A stretch of DNA of 6,211 bases, from NCBI GenBank assembly GCA_010024525.1, contig RGGS01000086.1, forward strand, positions 1 through 6,211, written 5' to 3'. The notes below the pieces were generated by a model. That model did not search any database. It had not been told where the DNA came from and worked only from the letters and a program-made list of their open reading frames with translations. Position numbers and translations under genes: made by a program. The DNA comes from Verrucomicrobiota bacterium (lineage in GTDB: Bacteria > Verrucomicrobiota > Verrucomicrobiia > Methylacidiphilales > Verrucolacustridaceae). Positions 1 through 5,455 of this stretch are shown one piece after another (position 1 is the first letter of the stretch; every line of letters begins with the position of its first letter).

Positions 1-2052
1 GAGGACCGGCACAAGCGCGAGGTGCGCCGTCACCGCACCGACGAACTGCGCGCCGGGCTTGCCGAGGTCGCATCGGTGTACAGGGACGAACTGGTGTCGA
101 ACCCGAACATCCACCACCCCGAGGCGTACATCTCCGCGGTCGAGCGCATCCATGAGATCACCAAGATCGATCCTTGGTTCTTGGATAATCTTCAGGAAAT
201 CACCGAGGTCGCCCGCCGATTGGAAAAAGAAAAGTGGCTTGGCCACCCGTCTGCTCTTCCCCTGTTGCACGAGGCTCGTCAGGCGGGGCTTTCGGATATC
301 GATCTTGCCCGCCTCCTGCCCGGTCCAACCGAGGAGCTCCCTGCCAGAGCTCGGGACATCCGTGCCTGGAGGGAAAAAGAAAATCTTCTGCCCACCTTCC
401 GCCTAGTCGATACCTGCGCTGCCGAATTTGAGGCTTTTACTCCTTACTACTACTCCACCCACGACCGGGACGATGATGAGTCGCGTCCCACCAAGAAGCC
501 CAAGATCCTGATTCTGGGGGGTGGCCCGAACCGTATCGGCCAAGGGATCGAATTCGACTATTGCTGCGTTCACGCCAGTTTTGCCCTTCGGGAAGACGGT
601 TTTGAAACCATCATGGTCAATTCCAACCCCGAAACCGTCTCCACGGATTACGACACTTCGGACAAACTCTACTTCGAACCTCTCACCGCCGAGGATGTGA
701 TCCATATCTACCGGGCTGAGAACAGAGAAGATCAGGTCAAGGGAGTCATTGTCCAGTTTGGCGGTCAGACTCCCTTGAATCTGGCTTCTGAACTCCAGGC
801 CGCCGGCATCCGCATCCTTGGCACCGCCGTCGAGTCGATCGAACGCGCCGAGGATCGAAAGCTTTTTTCCTCCATGCTCGACAAGCTGGGCCTGCGCCAA
901 CCTCCCAACGGCACCGCCACCACCACCGAGGAGGCTCTCGCGGCCGCCAAGAAGATTGGCTTCCCCTTACTCCTTCGCCCTTCCTTCGTTTTGGGCGGCA
1001 GGGCCATGCGGATCGTTTACTCCGAGGAGGAAATTCGCACTTACATGAAGGAATGCACGGAGGTCGCACCAGGACGGCCTATCTTGTTGGACCGTTTTCT
1101 GGAGGACGCGACCGAGGTGGATGTCGACTGCGTCGCAGATGGCAAGGACGCCGTTATCGGCGCGGTCATGGAGCACATCGAACAGGCCGGGATTCACTCA
1201 GGGGACAGTGCCTGTGTCATCCCGTCACACTCACTCCCCAGGAAGGTGATCGATGAAATTCGTCAAGCTACCCTGGCCCTCGCTCGGGAACTCGGCGTCC
1301 GCGGCCTGATGAACATTCAATTCGCCGTGCAAAAGGATACGGTCTATGTCCTGGAGGTGAATCCCCGGGCCTCTCGTACCGTCCCCTTTGTCAGCAAGGC
1401 CATCGGCAAGCCATTGGCCAAGATCGCCGCCCGGGTCATGTCTGGAAAGACATTGAAGGAGCTCGGCTTCACCACGGAGATCATCCCCACCCATTTCTCC
1501 GTCAAGGAGGCCGTTTTCCCCTTCGCGCGTTTCCCCGGCACCGACATCCTGTTGGGGCCGGAAATGAAATCCACCGGCGAGGTCATGGGAGTCGACCGGT
1601 CCTTTGGATTGGCTTACGCCAAAAGCCAGATGGCTGCTCAGCCCTCTCTTCCCAAATCCGGCACCGTCTTTCTAAGCGTCCGCGATATCGACAAGAATGC
1701 GGCGGTTCGCCTTGGGCAGGGTCTGCACGACCTCGGCTTCAAGATTGTCTCCAGTAGCGGCACCGCCCGCAAATTGGCCGACGCCGGAATTCCCGTGACC
1801 CCCCTGCTTAAACTTTCAGAAGGCCGCCCCAACGTGGTCGACCTGATCAAAAACCGAGAAATCGTTCTCGTCATCAACACCCCGGCAGGGGCCGTGGCCC
1901 GCACGGAGGAGGTCCAGATCCGGACCAGCGCCCTCCAGAACAAGGTTCCGGTCATGACCACTGTCGCTGCAGCCCAAGCCAGTCTCGAGGGCATTAAATC
2001 CCTTCGCACCCATGGTCTCTCCGTCCAGGCCCTCCAAGATTACCACTCCTGA
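1..2052 (+). CDS. carB: Carbamoyl-phosphate synthase large subunit, C-terminal part (5' end outside the window)
   Basis: This is the large subunit of the enzyme that makes carbamoyl phosphate from bicarbonate, ammonia (passed from the CarA glutaminase) and two ATP, for arginine and pyrimidine synthesis. The frame is open from base 1, so the gene almost certainly begins upstream. The visible 683 residues correspond to roughly the last 60% of the usual ~1,070. Counting from base 1, the order is: end of the oligomerisation domain (IDPWFL at 56-61; VDTCAAEF near 136-143); second ATP-grasp unit, with GGGPNRIGQG at 173-182, RPSFVLGGRAM at 326-336, MEHIEQAGIHSGDS at 390-403 and the metal/ATP-binding EVNPRASRT at 452-460; and the C-terminal MGS-like allosteric domain from about 548, ending in TGA. 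All the motifs I expect in the second synthetase half are present. The stretch before IHEIT is unlike the usual linker. A GTG at base 22 could start a split CarB2, but I see no ribosome-binding site there and prefer a truncated full-length gene. The identity is very secure. Confidence 0.97.
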   Translation, partial: EDRHKREVRRHRTDELRAGLAEVASVYRDELVSNPNIHHPEAYISAVERIHEITKIDPWFLDNLQEITEVARRLEKEKWLGHPSALPLLHEARQAGLSDIDLARLLPGPTEELPARARDIRAWREKENLLPTFRLVDTCAAEFEAFTPYYYSTHDRDDDESRPTKKPKILILGGGPNRIGQGIEFDYCCVHASFALREDGFETIMVNSNPETVSTDYDTSDKLYFEPLTAEDVIHIYRAENREDQVKGVIVQFGGQTPLNLASELQAAGIRILGTAVESIERAEDRKLFSSMLDKLGLRQPPNGTATTTEEALAAAKKIGFPLLLRPSFVLGGRAMRIVYSEEEIRTYMKECTEVAPGRPILLDRFLEDATEVDVDCVADGKDAVIGAVMEHIEQAGIHSGDSACVIPSHSLPRKVIDEIRQATLALARELGVRGLMNIQFAVQKDTVYVLEVNPRASRTVPFVSKAIGKPLAKIAARVMSGKTLKELGFTTEIIPTHFSVKEAVFPFARFPGTDILLGPEMKSTGEVMGVDRSFGLAYAKSQMAAQPSLPKSGTVFLSVRDIDKNAAVRLGQGLHDLGFKIVSSSGTARKLADAGIPVTPLLKLSEGRPNVVDLIKNREIVLVINTPAGAVARTEEVQIRTSALQNKVPVMTTVAAAQASLEGIKSLRTHGLSVQALQDYHS

Positions 2053-2093
2053 TCATGGTGGGGCGGATGCTTGCGTTCGCGTGAAACAATCGC

Positions 2094-2118
2094 GATCACG
2101 TGATTTTTTATCATGATC
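2094..2118 (+). promoter_or_regulatory. Overlapping palindromes spanning the start codon of the HAD-Nudix gene
   Basis: ATCACGTGAT (2095-2104) is a perfect 10-base palindrome and ATCATGAT (2110-2117) is a perfect 8-base one; five T residues lie between them. In RNA, bases 2099-2104 could pair with 2110-2115 (six pairs, one G-U, loop of five U), which would bury the ATG at 2113. No Shine-Dalgarno sequence is visible in this gap. The feature could be an operator or a weak structure affecting initiation, or simply chance. The sequence is certain but any function is a guess. Confidence 0.25.
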
Positions 2119-3150
2119 CGAAATCTTATCTTCGACTGGTCGGGCACTTTGGTCGACGACCTCGCCCCGGTTCTGACTGCCACGAATCACGTCTTTGGCC
2201 TTCACGGAAAACCTCTCTTTGACCGGGAGACCTTCCGGGAAAAGTTCTATCTGCCCTACAAGGGTTTTTACGAGGAACACCTGCCTGGGATTGCCCTGGA
2301 GGGGCTGGAGAAGGTTTTCCGTAAAGTCTTTCGCGAGAACCACCACACCGTTTCTCTGCTCCCTGGAGCCCGGGAGATCCTCCAATACTGCCACGACAAC
2401 CAGCTCCCCACTTTTCTTTTAAGCAGCGTCATGCAGGAGGATTTTCTTCATCAAGCCAAACGTCTTGGGGTGGATCACTACTTTCACAGATTGTACGCCG
2501 GGATTATCGACAAGCGGGAAGCCATCCATTCAATCTTGGCCGACCATCATTTGCGACCCGATGAAACCCTGTTTGTCGGGGACATGGAGCACGACATCGA
2601 AACCGCCCGTTACGGCAATATCCGGTCGTGTGCCGTTCTCACGGGCTACGACTCGCTCAAGAAACTGCAGCGCGCCCTTCCCGACCATGTCGCGTCCGAC
2701 ATGTTTGCCGTTATGGAGATCCTGCGTCGCCACTCCGCTCCGGAGTCACTTCCCCCTATCCCCACCGTAGGAGCGCTCATCGTCGGTCCGAACGACAAAC
2801 TGCTGATGGTCCATACCCTCAAATGGTCCGGCCTGTGGGGAATCCCGGGAGGAAAGATCAAGGCCGGTGAGCCTTCGGTGGACGCCCTTCACCGGGAGGT
2901 TCTCGAGGAGACAAACCTGCCAATCAAGGATGTCGTGTTCGCGCTTGCTCAGGACTGCATTCGTTCGAGTGAGTTCTATAAGCCGGCCCATTTCGTTCTT
3001 CTAAACTACATCGTCCATACCTCGAAAACGGAAGTAAAGCTGAATGCCGAAGCTGACGAGTACCGCTGGTGCACCTTGGACGAATGCTATCAACTTCCTC
3101 TCAACACCCCTACCCGCATCCTCCTCGATTGGTATAAAAAGAATCGATAA
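2113..3150 (+). CDS. HAD-superfamily phosphatase fused to a Nudix hydrolase
   Basis: This 345-residue cytoplasmic protein has two enzyme domains. Residues 1 to about 205 are a HAD hydrolase with a C1-type helical cap. Motif I is FDWSGTLVDD (nucleophile Asp8), motif II is Ser104/Ser105 in FLLSS, the motif III lysine is probably Lys134, and motif IV is GDMEHD (Asp157, Asp161). The usual second aspartate of DxD, the general acid/base, is Ser10 here. Residues 216-345 are a Nudix domain. Its box runs from Gly247 through Glu253 to REVLEE (261-266), followed by Thr-Asn-Leu where most members have x-Gly-hydrophobic, so one box glycine is Asn268. The metal-binding glutamates are intact. An in-frame TGA at 2101-2103 and no other start codon before 2113 make the ATG the most upstream possible start. 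No Shine-Dalgarno sequence is seen. The gene lies 60 bases after carB and may be co-transcribed. Substrates cannot be assigned: a nucleotide-diphosphate or sugar-phosphate housecleaning role is possible, and DWxGT also recalls phosphonoacetaldehyde hydrolase. The domain calls are secure; the function is open. Confidence 0.95.
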   Translation: MIRNLIFDWSGTLVDDLAPVLTATNHVFGLHGKPLFDRETFREKFYLPYKGFYEEHLPGIALEGLEKVFRKVFRENHHTVSLLPGAREILQYCHDNQLPTFLLSSVMQEDFLHQAKRLGVDHYFHRLYAGIIDKREAIHSILADHHLRPDETLFVGDMEHDIETARYGNIRSCAVLTGYDSLKKLQRALPDHVASDMFAVMEILRRHSAPESLPPIPTVGALIVGPNDKLLMVHTLKWSGLWGIPGGKIKAGEPSVDALHREVLEETNLPIKDVVFALAQDCIRSSEFYKPAHFVLLNYIVHTSKTEVKLNAEADEYRWCTLDECYQLPLNTPTRILLDWYKKNR

Positions 3151-3211
3151 GGCACCTCCCCCTTTCCACTTTCCACCTGCCCCAACTTAAGCTTTCTTTT
3201 TTTTAGCACCC
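3151..3211 (+). other. Pyrimidine-rich intergenic spacer with an eight-T run
   Basis: The plus strand here is almost purely C and T up to about 3180, followed by CTTAAGCTTTC and a run of eight T (3197-3204). A T-run after a gene suggests a terminator, but the preceding bases cannot fold into a GC-rich stem because the tract is nearly all pyrimidine. There is no convincing Shine-Dalgarno sequence for the gene that follows. I see no clear promoter. Confidence 0.4.
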
Positions 3212-3451
3212 TTGGATGATTCTCCGGTGAACTGGCAATCCTCTCCCTATAAAATCGAGGCCAAAAACGGACAGACCTTTGCTTTCTGCACCTGCGGTCA
3301 GACCAAGAGCCCTCCCTTCTGCGATGGTTCACACAAAGGATCCGGAAAAGCCCCCAAGGTGGTGACGGCTGATAAAGACGGCCCCATCTGGGCTTGTGGA
3401 TGCGGCAAAACCAAAACCTCCCCCTTCTGCGACGGTAGCCACAAAGGCTGA
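3212..3451 (+). CDS. Small protein with tandem CDGSH iron-sulfur motifs
   Basis: This 79-residue protein carries two CDGSH-type motifs of the form CxC-x2-T-x3-P-x-CDGSH. The first has Cys26, Cys28, Cys37 and His41; the second has Cys62, Cys64, Cys73 and His77. In the CDGSH family (mitoNEET/CISD and small bacterial relatives) these three Cys and one His bind a [2Fe-2S] cluster, so two clusters per chain are expected. The family acts in redox and iron-sulfur or iron handling, and the precise bacterial role is usually unknown. There is no signal peptide or membrane segment, so it should be cytosolic. The start is uncertain: the listed one is TTG at 3212, an in-frame GTG at 3227 gives 74 residues, and an in-frame TAA at 3188-3190 bars anything further upstream. 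Neither start has a good Shine-Dalgarno sequence. The two halves are also similar at DNA level around the CDGSH codons, which fits an internal duplication. It is the last plus-strand gene before a convergent operon. Confidence 0.9.
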   Translation: MDDSPVNWQSSPYKIEAKNGQTFAFCTCGQTKSPPFCDGSHKGSGKAPKVVTADKDGPIWACGCGKTKTSPFCDGSHKG

Positions 3452-3476
3452 AATTCGCTCAGCCCGATGAAGGGGC

Positions 3477-3537
3477 AAGATTAAGATTAAGAAAATCTAA
3501 TCGCCAACACCTGACCGCTCAGTGGTCGCTTAATCTT
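3477..3537. repeat. Inverted repeat AAGATTAAG / CTTAATCTT within a cluster of GATTA words
   Basis: AAGATTAAG occurs twice, overlapping (3477-3485 and 3483-3491), and its exact reverse complement CTTAATCTT lies at 3529-3537, giving a possible nine-base-pair stem. Inside it, GACCG (3513-3517) and TGGTC (3523-3527) can form a smaller hairpin with a five-base loop and one G-U pair. GATTA or TAATC appears five times between 3479 and 3548. The element lies between two convergent genes, so it may act as a two-way transcription end or a protein-binding cluster. The pairing is seen directly; the function is inferred. Confidence 0.55.
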
Positions 3538-3549
3538 TCCACCTAATCT

Positions 3550-3572
3550 GCGCGGGGCCTGAGGCCTCGCGC
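3550..3572. terminator. GC-rich hairpin at the convergent gene junction (candidate terminator)
   Basis: Bases 3550-3559 pair with 3563-3572 around a three-base TGA loop, making ten pairs. In a plus-strand transcript all ten form, one as G-U (3555/3567). In a minus-strand transcript that pair becomes an A-C mismatch. The hairpin ends one base before the minus-strand stop codon of the GuaB3-like gene and lies about 100 bases after the CDGSH gene. There is no T-run on either side, so it is not a classical intrinsic terminator. It could still stop or stabilise either transcript. Confidence 0.45.
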
Positions 3573-3573
3573 A

Positions 3574-4737
3574 TCAGCGCGTCCCCATCCCTACACCCTG
3601 GACGGTCTGGAACAGCTTCCCCTCAGTCTTGATCGAAGGGGCAATGATGATTTCGGTTTCCTGAAACTCTTTCAGGGTCTTGGCGCCGACATTCCCCATG
3701 CAGGTTACAATGGCCCCAACCAGATTCTGGGATCCGTCATCCAGAGTCGCGGGTCCAAAAAGAATCTGCTTTAGGCTGCCTGTCACCCCCACCTTGATGC
3801 GCGTTCCTCGCGGCAGGTTGGCATGGGGCGTGGCCATCCCCCAATGATTCCCGTTCCCCGGGGCTTCCTGAGCCCGGGCAAAGGCGCTTCCAATCATCAC
3901 CGCGTCCGCCCCGCAGGCGAAGGCCTTGCAGATATCCCCGCCCTTGTTCATTCCGCCATCGGTGATGATAGGCACGTAACGACCCGTCTTTTTGTGGTAC
4001 GCATCGCGGGCGGCCGCACAATCCACCGTGGCCGTCACCTGGGGAACTCCCAGCCCAAGAACGCCACGTGTGGTACAGGCCGCTCCCGGTCCGACCCCCA
4101 CCAGCAACCCGGATATACCCGCTTCCATCAACTCCAGACTGACCCCGTAGGTGACCGTATTGCCCACCACCACCGGAATCTTCATGGTTTTGCAAAACTT
4201 GGCCAGATCCAGCGTCTTGTACTCGGTCGAAATATGACGAACTGTGGAGACAGTCGACTGGATGACAAAAATATCCGCTCCTGCCTTTTGTGCGATGGCC
4301 CCGTACCTCTCTGCTTTCTGGGGAATGGCGGAAACGGCCGCCACGATTCCCGCCTTTTTCATTTCCTTGATCCGCTTGGCAATCAGTTCCTCACGGATCG
4401 GCGGGACGTACATTTTCTGGATCAGATGGGTGCAAGCCTCCTTCTCGGCCTTGGCAATCTGGGCAAGCACGCTACTGGGATCCTCATAGCGCGTCTGGAC
4501 CCCTTCCAGGTTTAACACGGCCAAACCGCCCATCTTGCCCATGGCGGTGGCGAATTTCACATCCACCACCCCGTCCATGGCCGAGGCCAGAATCGGAACC
4601 TTAAAAGTATGCTTCCCGATCGAGAATTCCGTGTTCACCTCGTTGGGATTCACGGTGACATCCCCTGGAACGAGGGCGATTTCGTCAAATCCGTACGTGA
4701 CCCTTGCTTTGCGATTCCTTCCAATCCACATGCCCAT
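3574..4737 (-). CDS. guaB3: GuaB3-type IMP dehydrogenase family protein, without CBS domains
   Basis: This 387-residue TIM-barrel enzyme belongs to the IMP dehydrogenase/GMP reductase family. The N-terminus (IGRNRKARVTYGFDEIALVPG, residues 5-25), ILASAMDGVVDV (49-60), LNLEGVQTRYEDP (75-87) and the end (IIIAPSIKTEGK, 363-374) match the GuaB3 branch known from Cyanobacteria and Actinobacteria better than ordinary GuaB. The catalytic cysteine is Cys221 in GPGAACTTRG and the phosphate-binding DGG is at 260-262. The CBS pair inserted in canonical GuaB (~490 residues) is absent, as is typical of this branch. Cyanobacterial GuaB3 has been reported to act as an IMP dehydrogenase, making XMP for GMP synthesis; the actinobacterial relative is of unclear function. 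The activity here is therefore inferred. The ATG at 4737 has a good Shine-Dalgarno sequence (AAAGGAA, six bases away). The gene starts 2 bases after the stop of the zinc-ribbon gene and ends the operon. The family is secure; the subfamily is probable. Confidence 0.88.
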   Translation of the reverse strand: MGMWIGRNRKARVTYGFDEIALVPGDVTVNPNEVNTEFSIGKHTFKVPILASAMDGVVDVKFATAMGKMGGLAVLNLEGVQTRYEDPSSVLAQIAKAEKEACTHLIQKMYVPPIREELIAKRIKEMKKAGIVAAVSAIPQKAERYGAIAQKAGADIFVIQSTVSTVRHISTEYKTLDLAKFCKTMKIPVVVGNTVTYGVSLELMEAGISGLLVGVGPGAACTTRGVLGLGVPQVTATVDCAAARDAYHKKTGRYVPIITDGGMNKGGDICKAFACGADAVMIGSAFARAQEAPGNGNHWGMATPHANLPRGTRIKVGVTGSLKQILFGPATLDDGSQNLVGAIVTCMGNVGAKTLKEFQETEIIIAPSIKTEGKLFQTVQGVGMGTR

Positions 4738-4739
4738 AC

Positions 4740-4979
4740 TCAGTTCCTTTCAGTTTCGACAGGGTTGAGGGGACGCCGGGCACCGCATTTCCTGCAACGC
4801 AGGGAATACCAGGCATGCTCCCGTGGGTTCCTTGCGCCACAGACGGGACAGACCACCGCCTCTTTGAACCTTCTTCGGCTCAGTGACGCTTTCCATCCTC
4901 CAACCATCCACAAAGAAAATACGATGCCAAGAAAAAGGCAGAGATAGACCAGAAGAAGTTGTGAACCGGTTAGCGTCAT
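4740..4979 (-). CDS. Small membrane-anchored zinc-ribbon protein
   Basis: This 79-residue protein matches no family I can name. Residues 8-28 form one hydrophobic helix. It is followed by a basic stretch (RRRFK, 35-39), which by the positive-inside rule would place the C-terminus in the cytoplasm. Residues 44-65 hold a likely zinc ribbon: Cys44-Pro-Val-Cys47-Gly and Cys62-x2-Cys65-Gly. The start is chosen at 4979 because that ATG overlaps the stop of the tonB-like gene in an ATGA junction and has AGAGG seven bases upstream; the frame stays open further upstream but lies over tonB codons. The stop is 2 bases before the GuaB3-like start, so the gene sits in the middle of the operon. A role as a cytoplasm-facing adaptor or metal site at the inner membrane is speculative. 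It is a real gene on grounds of spacing, ribosome-binding site and composition. Confidence 0.82.
   Translation of the reverse strand: MTLTGSQLLLVYLCLFLGIVFSLWMVGGWKASLSRRRFKEAVVCPVCGARNPREHAWYSLRCRKCGARRPLNPVETERN
4744..4750 (-). promoter_or_regulatory. Ribosome-binding site of the GuaB3-like gene
   Basis: Read on the minus strand, AAAGGAA lies six bases before the ATG at 4737 and sits inside the last codons of the upstream zinc-ribbon gene. It decides for this ATG over the second in-frame ATG two codons later. It also shows that the enzyme can be initiated independently on the shared transcript rather than only by coupling. Confidence 0.75.
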
Positions 4980-5455
4980 GGATGAACCTCTCCCGGCGGT
5001 GGCTCCACCGCCCAGAGGATCTTCACGCGACCCCACTCCACCCACTTGCCTGTATCCGGCTCAAACCGCCAACCGCGCAAAAGATTGGAGGCCTCCCGGT
5101 CGGCTGCCGGATCACCCGTGGTCCCCTCCAAAAACACAAACCGGACCGCCCCGTCCTCATCTACCCCCAATCGTGCCGTGGTCGGTTCCAGAGCATGGGT
5201 GCTTTGCAACGCAGGCAGAGTCAGACTTTTGGCTCCCAGACGGTTTTTTAAGGCACCGTCCAGATCAAACCACGTTTTGGCGACCACGTGGCTATCCTTG
5301 CGGAGCCCAAGCACCGGTCCGGATCGATACGAGCCCATAGCCGTGGCCGCTTTCACCGGCAACGGGGCATCCGCTCCCAACCCGTTGGGATGAAACTCCG
5401 GCACCGGCACAGTTTCCTGCACTGACCAACCCACCTCGTTCCAGGGCAGGGTCAC
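4976..5455 (-). CDS. C-terminal fragment of the TonB-like protein (TonB_C-like domain)
   Basis: This is up to 159 residues if translation starts at the GTG at 5455, which overlaps the stop of the N-terminal fragment as GTGA. Residues about 94-150 look like a TonB C-terminal domain: LGVDEDGAVRFVFLE, then Asp119 and an Ala/Leu helix, then GWRFEP (128-133), WVEWGRVKILWAV and the end. The order 'dGxVxxV...WRFxP...' is characteristic of TonB_C. The fragment has no signal peptide or membrane helix, so on its own it could not reach the periplasm. The preceding ~90 residues are not recognised. It ends by overlapping the zinc-ribbon ATG by four bases. Confidence 0.6.
   Translation of the reverse strand: MTLPWNEVGWSVQETVPVPEFHPNGLGADAPLPVKAATAMGSYRSGPVLGLRKDSHVVAKTWFDLDGALKNRLGAKSLTLPALQSTHALEPTTARLGVDEDGAVRFVFLEGTTGDPAADREASNLLRGWRFEPDTGKWVEWGRVKILWAVEPPPGEVHP
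4987..4991 (-). promoter_or_regulatory. Ribosome-binding site of the zinc-ribbon gene
   Basis: AGAGG on the minus strand lies seven bases before the ATG at 4979. This supports starting the zinc-ribbon gene there and not at the more upstream in-frame ATG at 5045, which would lengthen it by 22 Gly/Arg-rich residues. Confidence 0.6.

Noticed and set aside
403..900. A 165-codon open frame on the minus strand, opposite carB
   Set aside because: It lies fully within conserved carB codons, has no recognisable domain and no sign of independent expression.
3185..3204. Intrinsic terminator after the HAD-Nudix gene (eight-T run)
   Set aside because: The bases before the T-run are pyrimidine-rich and cannot form a stable stem; only the short palindromes CTTAAG and AAGCTT are present.
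3823..4515. A 230-codon open frame on the plus strand, opposite the GuaB3-like gene
   Set aside because: It is antisense to a clearly recognisable enzyme gene, its translation has low-complexity His/Arg/Pro content and no known motif; it is a shadow frame of GC-rich coding DNA.
4980..5045. Longer 101-residue version of the zinc-ribbon protein starting at 5045
   Set aside because: The extra 22 residues are Gly/Arg/Ser-rich, lie over tonB codons, and the ATG at 4979 has both a ribosome-binding site and an ATGA junction.
4883..5393. Several 115-122 codon plus-strand frames opposite the tonB-like and zinc-ribbon genes
   Set aside because: They overlap each other in different frames, are Pro/Arg-rich shadow translations, and run against an operon whose gene junctions are precise.
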